Assembly (NCBI GenBank): GCA_023053685.1
Contig: JALIGW010000005.1
Coordinates: 24,084,001 to 24,148,000, forward strand
DNA length: 64,000 nucleotides
Direction of reading: 5' to 3'
Source of the DNA: Diadophis punctatus similis
Taxonomy: Eukaryota; Chordata; Lepidosauria; Squamata; Dipsadidae
The translations under genes and the position numbers were made by a program. The notes below the pieces were generated by a model. It saw nothing but the letters and a program-made list of their open reading frames with translations. It searched no databases and had not been told where the DNA came from. Positions 47,517 through 60,366 of this stretch are shown in pieces; position 1 is the first letter of the stretch, and each line of letters opens with the position of its first letter.

Positions 47517-47628
<112 letters not shown>

Positions 47629-47629
47629 G

Positions 47630-49635
47630 AGATTAGCCAATATATCACATCTGGGGCATCTTTAAAGGTTTTATGCCAGGGGCCATCCTGTTGCAATGTT
47701 CTGTAACTTTTTGATGATGCTTTAGTTGTCATCTGGATTGGCAGCTTGTATTTTAATTTGAAAACAGATGTTCCAGCTTAAGTGCCGAAGTCTGTAGGAT
47801 ATTTTATTCACTTGTGTGTTTCAGCTGTAACCTTGTGTCAAAGAACCTTCCAAGATTTTGTTCATCTCTGTGTTGGAGTTCAGTAAAAAGAACAGGTTTT
47901 TATTTCCAGTCAAGAGGAAGTATGGTTATTATTAAAACACACTACTGATGTTTAACCTTTAGCATTTTTGCTTCCTCCAACAGAGTGCAGGAACAGACTT
48001 ACTACTCTTTTCTCCCTTGTAGTTTTTATCTTTGATTCTAACAATATTACTTCCCCCATCATTCTAGCCGCAGCTTTTTTTCAGTGTCTTTGTTATTCTG
48101 TGACCTCCTCTGTGAAAAATGAAAACTAATGGTTGTGATTCACAAGACTCAGAGGGAAGTTCCTTGCAGTTTATTTTCGGCTGAGAATTATAGAAAAATT
48201 GCCTTGTTTTTCCCCCCCTGCACCAGGTCTTACGTTTGACCACTCCTCCTGAGCCAAAAGCCTGCCTGAGAATGAAGTTGTTATATCTTGATTGTACTGA
48301 AAAAGTCCTCTAATGAGAGAGTCGCTTCCTGCCTTGTTGAATTTCTGGTTTCTTGGTCTTTTTCTATAGACCGAATTGAGAGATTCTGAATTGTTTGTCC
48401 CTTGAGGCAGCCCCAGTCATCCATGATAAGTGCTGGCACATGACTAAATATAGTCTTGAAGAGCATATGTTAAACAACAAAGAATTTCAGAATAAATATG
48501 TAGTGGATGTTTTATTCATTTTGTATAGATACTCCAATATAGTTTTGTTTTATGGCATACTGTTTACCTGCGAAACAGCATTCATGTCTTAATCTGCTGA
48601 AAGTTGTTCACAATCCTAGCTAGAATGAATGCTATTTTCTAAGAACACCTCAAAAGAGCTGTTCTGTTCTTTCATATAATTCTTCACAGCATTTTAAATG
48701 AATTTCTTGTTTGTTATTGTGAACTAATTTGTGCGGTCTGTGGTTTGGTTGGGATCTTATCTCCTTGGGTTCCTCCCAGCTTCTTTGAAACCATTTTTGT
48801 GGTTATTCTTTGAAACAACTTTTGTGAAACCGTTTTATGCTTCCAATCTTATTCTAGAACATTATCTTTGAACAGCAGTATATTCCTTCAATAGATAAAA
48901 CACTAGTTAATTCAGAATCACTTTTATATTTATTTCTTAATATCTACCCAACATGATACAATCCCACATTTTTTACTTCTATATTACATAACTTGGTAAG
49001 ACTTGACTGCTTTGTTTTAGTTTTATTTCTGTTTCTTTGTGATCTTTCTTTGTTTTATTATTTATTTAAGTGTTATTTTGGATTATTGGCTGTAATAAAA
49101 TACAATATTTCTGCTGCTTAAGCATATTCACTGGAAAGAACCTAGACTTTCCACGAAAGTTTCTGCCAATGCTTATGGTATGGAGATGGAGGAAAATGAA
49201 AGCAAATTTGTCTGTACATGATATCAGATTTCACATCTACATGAATATTATAAGCTATAAAAGAAGAGTTGGAAATCAGGCAAGATTTTGTAAATTATCC
49301 CAACAAATTTTATAAACAACAAAGCTATGTTAAATCAAGCAGAACCATATGTACCTATCACTACTTATAACTGCTTAATCTTAAATCCCAAAATACCCTA
49401 AAAGTTTGAAACAGCTCAGGAAAAAATAGTAGACTAGGTCCACAGAAATTGAGACAAAAGCAGCTACTATATTTTGGTTTGAGGTTGCCAAAGATTTCCC
49501 CTGAATTCATAAATAAATCTATCAGTGTCAGAATGACAAATTTATCAAGAAAACGTCCCATCTAACCTATGGGTTTAGTTGGGCTTGGTAAATTGCATTT
49601 TGTGTTGGCTATCTTTCACTTGCATTAACTAGTTC
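47630..49635. other. Unassigned sequence
   Basis: No gene, RNA or named repeat recognised in this AT-rich tract. Confidence 0.5.
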
Positions 49636-49637
49636 CT

Positions 49638-49864
49638 AGGAGCCCTGGTGACACAGTGGTTAGAAAGCAGTATTGCAGGCTAAATCTGCTGATGGCCGAC
49701 TGCCAGCAGTTCGATTCTCACTGGCTCAAGGTTGACTCAGCCTTCCATCCTTCTGAGGACGGTAAAATGAGGACTCAAGATTGTTGGGAGCAATATGCTG
49801 ATTCTGTAAACTGCTTAGAGAAGGCTGTGAAGCGGTATATAAAGTCTAAGTGCTATTGCTATTT
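49638..49864 (+). mobile_element. Sauria-type SINE
   Basis: The head is GGAGCCCTGGTGACACAGTG and the B-box region is CAGTTCGATTCTCACTGG. The body is GGTTGACTCAGCCTTCCATC and ACTGCTTAGAGAAGGCTGTG, with the tail TATAAAGTCTAAGTGCTATT. Part of the 3' section (TAAAGCACTATG) is deleted. Confidence 0.95.
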
Positions 49865-49869
49865 GCAGA

Positions 49870-50210
49870 AATTTCAAGAGTGCTACCTAAAGCTGTTTAC
49901 CTGAAAATAAGCCCTACTAAACTCAGGTATCAGTTACATATATTGTAATTATTATTTTCCTACCATTATATTCAATTCGTTCAACATTTACAGATCTCCA
50001 TAAAATCAATCATTTGTTTAATGCTATTGTTCCTGGAAAAGGAGCTCAAAAATGGATCTGTGAGTCATATTTTGGGTATCTTAGTAAAGTTTATTTTATT
50101 ACTAAAAGAATATAAAAAGAGATTCTAAATATAAAAAGAGAAAAAGTTTCTCGCTTTCTATGAATTCGATTTCATTTTTCATTTTTCAATACCACAGGAT
50201 TAAAGAGCAT
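49870..50210. other. Unassigned sequence
   Basis: No gene or named repeat seen. Confidence 0.5.
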
Positions 50211-50214
50211 TGTA

Positions 50215-50590
50215 CAAGTAGTCCTCAACTTAACAACAGTTCATTTAGTGACCATTCAAAGTTACAACAGCACTGAAAAAGTGACTTATGACCGTTCTTC
50301 ACACTTACGACCGTTGCAGCATTCCCATGATCACTTGATCAAAATTGGCAACTGGTTCAAATTTATGACAGTTGCAGTGTCACGTGATCACCATTTATGA
50401 CTGTCTGACAAGCAAAATCAATGGGGATGCCTGATTCATTTAACAACGATGTTACTAACTTAGCAATTGCAGTGATTCACTTAATAACTCTGGCAGGAAG
50501 GGTTATAAAATTAGGCAAAACTCACTTAACCAATGTTTCATTTAGCAACATAAATTTGGGGCTCAATTGTCCTAACTCAAGGGCTATCTG
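50215..50590. mobile_element. TA-flanked MITE (GGTAGTCCTCGACTTACAAC family)
   Basis: The left end is CAAGTAGTCCTCAACTTAAC and the right end is CTCAAGGGCTATCTG, with TA on both sides (50213-50214, 50591-50592). The interior reads ATTCAAAGTTACAACAGCAC, CACTTACGACCGTTGCAGCA and TTGGCAACTGGTTCAAATTT, as in the 10.9-kb copy. Confidence 0.8.
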
Positions 50591-50594
50591 TAAA

Positions 50595-52860
50595 TGTTTC
50601 CAAATGTTGGTTTATTCTGGTAGCCTGTAGTTTGAATATTGAATATTGAGTATTGCTTAGATATTTTCTTCTTACTTTTCTCTCTCATTCATAGAACTAC
50701 TCTAATTGTTCTCATAATCCATTGAAATGACTGGTCTTATTTTGAATGCTTTAGTCTTGATGATATCTTGCAGCAATGATTTTTATGTAATGCATTAAAC
50801 TTCTATAAAATATATTTTAGTCTCTTAGCTATACAATTTCTTTAGTCACACATATTCTTAGAACTTTTTTAGATGGTTGTTTATTTATTTCACTTTGTCT
50901 GTTAGTTCTTATCAATGTCTCTGTTTCTTTATCTGAAGACAGAGAATGACCAAGATTTGGATTTTTGAGTAATGTTAGATGGCTGCCTTCAAGTTTATTG
51001 GGGTGCCAAATAGTTCTTGGCTATTGTATTGGAAACTCTTGGCTTAATCTCCTATACACATATATGTTGTATCATGTATGTTTATTATTTGGGTGAAAGT
51101 AGTAGCTGTATTAAATATAAATCCCCAGAGTTGTTTTCATTCTGTGCCAACATATAAGTACCCTTTTAATCCATCCAGGTCAGTTTTTGTGCCTTCCCTC
51201 TCCAATGGGTAACTGAGAAGTTATCTGTCCATAGTCATTATGAATCTACATTTCTGGACAATAGCTTAATGAATCCTACCCATCTTTTCCAATTGAATGT
51301 ATTTATAAAGATTGAGACACCACATTATATGATGTGGAAGTTCTCCAAATGTTCTTAGGAAATAATGGAAGTGCAGGATAGCAGTGATTATTCTCTCCTT
51401 TTGTTCCTGTGGCTGAAGACTCTTGATAAATGTTTCACCCTCTTTGTTTCCTATATAAAGTTTTCACTTTTTGCACCAAGGTTAAAAGAAACCTTTAAAA
51501 CCAACAAGATAAGCTTGTCATATTAACACAGCCATACTATTCCTTTTATACTATTTGTTTTTTTTTAAGAAACCCATCCATTTTCATTCAGGTTTGAATT
51601 TTTTTACTCAATTGGATAATGTGAAATTAGTTTTCAGTTTGTGTCATTATCTTTAAAAACTGGTATTTGAGCAGAAGGAAATTTGGACAGAGTTATGTTT
51701 CTTACATCTTTTGACTGGGTTCATATTGGCTTGATCTAATTCTTGCCAAGTAGGATCACTACAGATTAAAAATATCATTTCAGTTTGTTAAGCAACCAAA
51801 TTATTATTTCAGATAAGACATGTAATTATGCCTTACATTTTTGAAATGTTGCATTAAACCTGAAGAGCTATAGGTTTTCTGGAAGAATCAGCAATACCTA
51901 CTTAGGCATTTCCTTTTGTACATTTTTAATTCCACAGCACTAGTTTTTAAGATGAAAAGGCATGTCAGGTTTCAGAATCATTTCATTAGCTTCACCTCCC
52001 AGCTATTCCAAAGAATAAACCATTTTGAAAAGTTTATGAATTTTCAGAACTTGGATATAAATCTGAGACCACAGGAAATTAAAAAAACAACCCCAAATAT
52101 GTGTGCAATTATACCAAACATGAGTTGTTGTGCACATACTTTTCTCTTATTCTCTGTCTCAAAATTTCTTAATGTGACTTTTGTTTTCATGGAGCCATTA
52201 GTGAATCAGATGCAGGACATATTTTGATATTTAAAGTACAGTGGCAATCAGCCCTGGGTCCTCGGCACAAAATAATTTATAGATCAGAAATAATGTATGT
52301 CATCTTTTAACACAAATATACCAGAAAATCAAGCACATCATATAGGAATAAATAGCATTAGATTTATGAAATAGATGTATCAATAAAAGGATTTGCTTCC
52401 TTCCATGAGTGTTATTTAAGAAATAAATAACACTCATGCCCATTTTGCTGTTTGTGTACTGATATTCAAGTATTCCAATGCTTTGTGGCAATTTAGTTCC
52501 TTACCAAGCAACCAAGTAGAAGGAGATGAGCAGCTCTCTTGGAGATCAAATTGATCCTTTGAACTGGTTATTTAGTTTCCTCCTAATTAGCTATTAATCT
52601 AATCATTCATGTGTTAGCCCCACATCATAAATTTTTTATCTTCCTAATATTTCTTTCTGATGTATGTATTTGTAAAGTATTACTGGGACTATTGTCGGCC
52701 TCCCAAAGTTGAATTTGCTGTGCTCTGTCAATCTTGTACCACTTACTTTATCGCTTTCTTAATCGCTCTTGTTAATCTTCTGGGACTCCTTCAGCTAAGA
52801 ATCTTATCCTGTATTGAAATAGAATATGTGATTCACTGTCTAATTGGTCCTATTACATGC
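50595..52860. other. Unassigned AT-rich sequence
   Basis: No gene or named repeat recognised. Confidence 0.5.
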
Positions 52861-52865
52861 ATGTA

Positions 52866-53000
52866 GCAATAGCAGCGATAGCACTTAGACTTATATACTG
52901 CTTTACAGTGCTTTACAGCCCTCTAAGCAGTTTACAGTGTCAGCATATTGCCACCAACAGTCTGGGTCCTCATTTTACCGACCTCAGAAGGATGGAAGGA
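52866..53000 (-). mobile_element. Sauria-type SINE, antisense, truncated
   Basis: It carries the minus-strand 3' half: tail complement AGCAATAGCAGCGATAGCAC, then TTACAGCCCTCTAAGCAGTT, CAGTCTGGGTCCTCATTTTA and CCGACCTCAGAAGGATGGAA. The tRNA-derived half is absent; the copy stops where the (AT)n palindrome begins. Confidence 0.85.
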
Positions 53001-53005
53001 TATAT

Positions 53006-53129
<124 letters not shown>

Positions 53130-53134
53130 TACAG

Positions 53135-55808
53135 AAGATATGTTAATTGCCTACATTATGTTGGAGGTGATTTAACAGTGTATGCTTTTGAACAAAAACA
53201 GTGCCATACCTGTACAAAAATTTGATGAATGTTTTGGGTAAATACAAGAGTGTGTGAATTGTTTTAGTACTTCTTTTGAACCTCAATTTAAAATGTCTAT
53301 TCTTTCAACCATGGCAGGCACAAAGCCTAGAGTTGTTAAAATTAATGGGCAAAAGTAATTTAAAACACTTATGTTTTATTTATTTATTGTCTTACTTATT
53401 TAGATACTTTAGTTTATATGCTACTCCAACCACAAAGACTAAGCAACTAATGAAAAACCCATAAGAAAGACAGAAACTGTTAAAACAGTGATAATGATGG
53501 GGGGGGCTGTTGCCATGAATACAATTGGAAGAGTTTATAGTTTGAACAACATATGGGCCCCTCTTCTTTAGAATTACAAGTGCATTTACAAAGAACAGAT
53601 GTTACCAAGCAATATATTGGTTGCGTTGGTAGAATGACTTTTTTGCTCTTCAATCTATTATCCTTTTTCTTGTTCTTTGTTTTCTGTAATGGCCAATAGA
53701 TGGTTAACATACATTTCTAAGAAGCTATTGAAATACATTTTAGCAATGAGTTTTTTAAACTTCTTTTTATATTGTCATGATTAAGTAATTTTTCTGTCAA
53801 ATAAATAAATAACTACTTGTCTAGGGTAATGTCCAAGCACTTTCAGAAAATTTACATTTTGAAAGACACTGCTGGAGACTAGCAAGGATATGCAATTACT
53901 GTATGTAAATCACTTCATTTGTTTCTTAATCTTGCCGAAGACAGAAGAATTACAGTTTTCCTCCCATGTGTATCCTTCTTCACACTCAAATACTTGTACT
54001 GAAACTGCATGTCCATTCTGATTTCTCTCTATGCTTTTAATTGTATTTAGTACGTTTACTAGTACTATTTTTTAGTTATTTTCAGATGGGTATTTAATGT
54101 AAGAATCTCTTAGATAAAGTGTGATGTGTCTGTATCTCTTTATGCTGCTTACTTGATGACTTTAAAAAAAATTACATAGTGTACTTTTATGAGGATGTTC
54201 CATTTTTAGCAGGCTTTAAATCACATGTTCATTATTGCATGGTCTAATCATGGACCTGTCAAACAGATGTAGTTCTACGCTTGAAGATGATCCATAAGCT
54301 GCAGATGCTGCAGATGCAGATGCCATGAGATAAGTGGAATGGCTAATGGTTAAGTTTCTTAAAATACTGTACTGGATACCTGCAACCCAGCCAGGCCAAA
54401 TTCATCATAATCATTCATAATCATTGATGTTAGATTATAAAATTTTAGATAATTCATAGCCAACGAAAATTGTAGTTCCGTTGTTCTACTGTCTTTTTTT
54501 AAATAGGAATATATATTACTGAGGTCTCCTTTTTATTAAAACTGTTCTCGAAGTTTATGTTTTTTGTAATATGCTGCTTTATGTTTGTTTCTTTTGAGAC
54601 AAAAAGTGTACCCTCCCCACAAAAGAATTATTATTGAATTGTACATTATATTTTAATGTAAATATCAGGGATCTTTGTTATTGAATTTTTAAATGCTCAG
54701 TGATGTAATGAACATTTTATATATTTTATATCTCCTTGAATGTTTTCTTGTGATTTCCTTTGGCACATATCTAGCCTCACTAAGAATCATGATAGACTAA
54801 ATTAATTTGAGTTGTAGTACCAGTTGTTGTAATTGTGAAAGGCAGAGGATGTATGTTTCTATTTTTATTGTTACCCTGGAAAATATGTGAGTGTTTTCAT
54901 GTGTCATGAAAATAGATGTCATACAGCATGCTGTATATGTGAGCATACTAGATCAAAAGAAAAGTACAAACTCAAAAGATTAAGTCTTATACGATCGAAA
55001 TTTTAAGGTGATATTTCATTATACTGTCAAAACAGTAAATACTGAAGCTTTACAAAGATTAAAACGAAGTGATAAAATGTGCCAAATCTCTGGATAAATT
55101 GCATCCCAGAGTACTGAAATAACTACCTGTTCTGATTAAAGCTTTATCTACCGTGTTATCTTTGAGAATTCCTTGAGAATCTATGACTTGCTAGATGATT
55201 GGAGGAGAGATTATAGGACATAAAATCTACTGATTTTAACAAAGCATTTGTTGACTCTCTGATTTTCAAGTTAGTTAAGGATGGGGTAGATGGTATGAGA
55301 ATTTGGTGATCCCACTTTGAGTATTGTTTGGTTAGCAGAATCTGAGAAAGACTGATGACTTTTCTGTCACAAAGAAGATTGAAATTTGTTTGTTTTTCAG
55401 GATAGAAAAAAGGTGTTTTAAATCATGTTTAGTATGGTCTTAAACTTTAAAAATTCTGCTTTAGATGTGTCATACATGTAGCCCAGCAGCCCTGACCTTT
55501 TGGGTGCAGGGGCCCGTTCCATGGAGAGCTTTTTCCCCAGATTGGGGAGGGCGTGGTTTCGCGCGATGCCTGGATCCCGTGTGCACGGATGGGGCTTCGC
55601 TCACTTACATGGCCCGGTTCCTGGCAGGCCACAGACCGGTGCCAGACTACTGACCGGGAGTTGCGAACCCCTGATGTTAGACCACGCCCACATATTGGTG
55701 GATGAATAGATAGATCAGTTAGACTGGACTGGATATAATTCCCAGAAATTACATCACCAGTATTTTGCTTACAGTTCTAATAATTCTAATCTAACATACT
55801 TGGAGTTC
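53135..55808. other. Unassigned sequence with a GC-rich patch
   Basis: No exon supported. 55475-55690 is GC-rich (GCAGCCCTGACCTTTTGGGT … GACCGGGAGTTGCGAACCCC) and resembles an eroded hAT-type element of the 'gcggccc…' kind, but no termini or duplication could be paired. Confidence 0.4.
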
Positions 55809-55811
55809 CCT

Positions 55812-56094
55812 ACCCCACAAAGAAGAGGGAGTCAAACTATTCTCCAAAGCACCTGAAGGTAGAACAAGAAGTAATGGGTGGAAACTAAACAAGGAGAGAA
55901 GTAACTTAGAACTAAGGAGAAATTTCCTGACAGTTAGAACAATTAATCCGTGGAACAGCTTGCCTCCAGAAGTTGTGAATGCTCCAACACTGTTTTTAAG
56001 AAGATGTTGGATAACCATTTGTCTGAAGTAGTGTAGAGTTTCCTGCCTAGGCAGGGGATTGGACTAGAAGACCTCCAATGTCCCTTCCAACTCT
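55812..56094 (+). mobile_element. CR1 LINE 3' end, second copy
   Basis: Matches 4126-4415 almost word for word: CACAAAGAAGAGGGAGTC, AGAAGTAATGGGTGGAAACT, GGAACAGCTTGCCTCCAGAA, TTGGACTAGAAGACCTCC and CCCTTCCAACTCTGTTG. It keeps the coding remnant WNSLPPEVVNAPTL in one frame, with small deletions. It ends in about five GTT units (56095-56109) rather than TATTC. Confidence 0.9.
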
Positions 56095-56114
56095 GTTGTT
56101 GTTGTTGTTAAATT

Positions 56115-56765
56115 AGTCAAATCTGATTTAAATAAATAAAATTAAATATATATTTAAAGATACATGATTAGCATCAAAGCAAGATCGCAGTTCTGCTTCA
56201 ACCCCACATATTTTAATGATAGTGGCAATGGTCAACTGTCACGTTAAAAATAACAAATCACGTTTGCCATGTAGTTTTCTGCTTTGCAAGATGACATTTG
56301 ATGAGCACAGTGGAAACGGCCAGTCTGCCCTTAATATTTAGGAGAAGCAAAGTAATGATGATTGCAACTGGACAGGAGCGTATGATGCACACAAGCAAGA
56401 CCAGGAGGTGGTTTCTGTGGGGTTTTTTTGCTGGTGTTGTTTTTGTTGAAACTCTGTTAGACTTTAATGTATGAATTGCCCTGCATTTTACCTGTTTCCT
56501 ACCTTCAAATATTAGGCTTTTGCTGATTTTTTTTTTTTGAAATGTATGATTTAAAAAAGCCACTAAGGGATATAGACAGAGTTTGGGGCCACTTACGTGA
56601 CCCGGCCCCTCAGATTACTACCCGCTTGAAGTCTAAATGAGAGCTAGATATAATGTCTAACCCAGCAAACATTCTGGTGACTGAAAGTAGTGTCTTATAA
56701 TTATTTATTATTTATTATTATTGTTATATTTATCCACAAACATACACTATATATGTGGTGTGGGG
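56115..56765. other. Unassigned AT-rich sequence
   Basis: No gene or named repeat seen; a short T-run lies at 56527-56537. Confidence 0.5.

Positions 56766-56767
<2 letters not shown>

Positions 56768-56812
<45 letters not shown>
56768..56812 (+). repeat. (CA)n microsatellite
   Basis: About 22 perfect CA units preceded by GTGTGGGGGTA. Confidence 0.97.
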
Positions 56813-56814
<2 letters not shown>

Positions 56815-56815
<1 letters not shown>

Positions 56816-59380
56816 TAATCACAGTCTATTTTTAATACATAGTGGAAAAAAGAATCTTGAGAGTTAACAAGTTGATACTATATGGTACAAAGCGATTACA
56901 GTTTATTATTAAACCATGGTGGGTTTTGTGCTTTAAAGGGAAAAGTGCAATTTGTATCATGTGAAATAGTCAGTTCTTCCATAGTTCTTAAAAATATTTG
57001 TGTCTTTTCCTGTGATCAGAGGACTGCCTTCTACAACTACTGGTAGCCTTTGGAGTAAGCGGCTGCAGATGTGTGCCCCATATACAGCAAAACACTTTCT
57101 TCATTTTCATTTTCAAATCAAAGCCTCCACCTGCCCTGCAGTAACATATTTATACTTTGGGATTTAATAATTTAAAAAGCACTGATGGACTATGTAGTCC
57201 TTTGCCTGATCAGATAGTAGAAAAACAAAAGTAGAGTCTATCCTGTGCAGAGCAAAGGCAAGAAACTCAGACATAGGTAGTGATGATGGTAAAACTGAAT
57301 ACATCCTTTCTTCTCTTGTTCTAGTTCAAAGGTATGGAAAAAAGAACTACAAGTATGCAGTCACACTATGGTTGCTAATCCTAGTCAATTACTGGAGGCC
57401 AGAAGCAATCTTTCTTCATGTAGTTGTTGATCTCCATTTAATGATCACTAAAGAGAAGTGAGTAGAGTTGGTGGCTCTTGTAATGACAGTGATAAGTATA
57501 TAGTAGTGCTCCTGGCCATGACATTTACTAGTGATTTTCTTTGCACTGAGACAAATGCATGTTTCATAGAATTATATTACTCCTATGTGGAGAGAAACTT
57601 TTTTCCTTTTCATTGCCAAAGAAGCACTTCAGTGTAGGGCAGTACATTACTCCGGTGTAAGTAGAAATTTGGGGCGTGTGACTTAATTGTATTATGTTAC
57701 TCTGGTGTGAGGAGAACTTTGACTTTCTTTTAATTATAATGACAGTCATCAAGACGCAATTGCAGGTTTTTGCTAAAAAGATTTATCAATTTTTTTTGTT
57801 CTTGATGAAATGGTTAATTAATGTTTTATTATGTCAAGAAGAATGACGGTTAGCAGAATCAATTGCAATTTTGTTACTTAAAAATTATAACTGATAAATA
57901 CAACATCATTCTGACTTTTTTGGAAATAAGTGATAATGATTGTTGTTGTTTTCTTATTGGATCCCAGATTGTTTGATAGTGTAAACTGGCAGAATTTAAG
58001 AAACAAAAAGCTTTAAAATAACTCCTTAAGTACCCCTAGTTTTCACAGTCAGCTTTGAAGAACAAAATTAGTTTTTTGTACCTAGTCTAAGGCTGCTTCC
58101 AGGCGCAAAGTGCTTTTACTTTAGTGTTATCAATCAAAAAAAATTGAAGCTATTTTGTCTTTTGGGAAATTTTCTCTTGGGAGGTGGTGGAGAAAAAAGA
58201 GCAAAGAAATTAAGTGAAACATGTGAGCATTACAAGTGAAAGAAGATGTCAAAACTCCTATAGTGTTTAGGGAATAATACATGGGGAATAAATGATGATA
58301 ACCTTCTGCGGCAGCATAGCTCCAATCTGATCCAGAGGAATATCCACCTGTTCTTTTTCTATTGGCTTCCTTTGGGTTAGAAAAACATTAAAATTAAACT
58401 CAGAAATCAGGAGCACCATCAGTAAATGGTGGGTGGGATCAAAGAAGTTAAGATGACACTTGCTCCATTTTTATGCATGTGGTGGACACAATGTTTTATG
58501 CGCTAATGGCTGCCATTTTTATTTTTGGCCCCTCCCTGCATGCCTTTTTGGAGAAGAATCAATAACAGAAAATTCTTTGCATTTATTTATGTAGCATCCT
58601 CACTTGCTATGAATGCAAGGGGATCCCTTCCCATTTTGTGACAAATAATATCATGAGCTTTCAGTTTTTAAAAGCTTCATTGCTTAGAATACAGAGGGTT
58701 TTATACTTTTAAAATGTGGGATTAATTATTAATGAGAATGGGATTCATGCTTTTAGAATCTTCACATTTTGAGTGAAAAATCAATTAATTATTACTATAA
58801 ATCTCTGTGATTATGCTGCCGTCCTATTGCTGGGAAATTGGTCATTTAGTACCAGGAAATTGTCCATCTCCTTTCAATCAGAATTCAGCTCTTGTTCTTT
58901 TTATACTATCAATGTGATGCATAATTGATAACCATCTATAATAATAACAATATTCTCCATGAAATTGTAATCCTGGTAAGCAGTAGATTCGTAATAGTCG
59001 GATCCCTCCCTTCCCATAAAAATGGTATTGTATTGCATTTGTTAACTATTAATAGTATATTGTTTCTGAAAGACTGAAGTTATTTTTTCTTCTGAGATGT
59101 TGTGCTAAAGAAAACAATGAAGATTGTGGCTGCTAGGGAGTGTGCTTTTTGACTTCTAAAAAACACAATGATTATATTCTGTCCTTTGTAGCATTTTTAA
59201 GCCTGCTTGCTTGCATTGTAAAAGAGAGCAAACAATACTATTCTGAAAAAGCCAATACATAATGACCCAGTCACACAAAAAATCATATCCCTGAATCTGA
59301 ACACAATCCCTGCTAACATCAAAATATATCACTGAGTCAGAAGCTATCAGATAGAAATATAGATTGGATTAAATGTTTTA
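56815..59380. other. Repeat-poor tract, possible conserved non-coding elements
   Basis: No exon was found. 57000-57200 and 58560-58900 are free of recognised repeats and have even composition with TAATTA cores (for example TTAATTATTAATGAG near 58723). Conservation is a guess that needs alignment. Confidence 0.35.
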
Positions 59381-59384
59381 TTTT

Positions 59385-59570
59385 ATTTTACAAATAACAT
59401 AAGGCAGCGAACATGTCCAACACACCTTACTCCTCCTATTTTCCCCACAACAACAACCTTGTAAGGTGGATTGGGCTGAGAGAAAGTGACTGGCCCAGCT
59501 GGCTTTCATGCCTAAGGCGGAATTAGAACTCGCAGTTGCCTGCTTTCTAGCCTGGTGCCTTAATCACTAT
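59385..59570 (-). mobile_element. tRNA-derived squamate SINE, antisense
   Basis: Minus-strand reading gives a head from TGATTAAGGCACCAGGCTAG, then AAAGCAGGCAACTGCGAG, TCTAATTCCGCCTTAGGCAT, GAAAGCCAGCTGGGCCAG and TCACTTTCTCTCAGCCCA. It ends in a T-rich (A-rich on the minus strand) 3' end. This is the best-preserved antisense member of the family seen at 1441, 2965, 14841 and 41436. Confidence 0.75.
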
Positions 59571-59574
59571 CAGT

Positions 59575-60355
59575 ATCAGTGTCTAAATTGTTTGTGATGC
59601 ATTGAACCTTAACAGATGTAGATGGATTTCGTCAGCATGATTGGTGGGAAGATATATGAAATACCATCCTCATTGCAGTCATTTGGAGCCTATCTTTCCA
59701 TCAAAGATGCAATTGAATTGTTTATTTAACAATATTAGTTGACTTAGTTACAGTGTAGAACACAAAAGACACCATATCTCGTCTAGCTTACTTTTTAAAT
59801 CAGGAAAGGAGATTTTTCTTTAACTTCTACATAACTTTATGTAGAACTTTGACATAAGCCAATGCCACATACAGTACAATTGCACCTTATTTTTTAATAG
59901 GTATGTAGAACAGTGAGCCATCAGAAATACTCTACTAGTGTTTCTTCTCTTCCAATATTTAGTTATTTTTAATCGATAAATGATATTTGAGCCTGTTAAC
60001 GATGCTTAGTTCCCACTGGATTGTGAAACTCTCTTAATATGTGCATAATATTTTGTAATCCTAATGCGTCTTTGCTAAGAAATTAAGTCTGCTATCAATT
60101 GGTTTGCGAATTACAGATGTTTTCGATATTCAAATAAGGAAAGTTTGCCAAGCATTTAGGAGGTGTTATGTATGTGGGAATGACCTTGGAAGATAGGCTG
60201 AAGAGTTGCTACCTAGGAAATGATCAGAAGAGAGACGGCATAGCCCACAGCTGCATAGAAGGCAGACCTTCTGCCTCAGTCTCAGGAGAGACCTTCCCTA
60301 GGTTCTCGGGCTCTGACAGCAGGATAATTATATTTTCAGACTTGCAAGATGAATG
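59575..60355. other. Unassigned sequence
   Basis: No gene or named repeat seen. Confidence 0.5.
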
Positions 60356-60366
60356 TCATCCTTACC

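Noticed and set aside
55475..55690. GC-rich patch as a further hAT-type element
   Set aside because: Terminal repeats and an 8-bp duplication could not be paired by eye.
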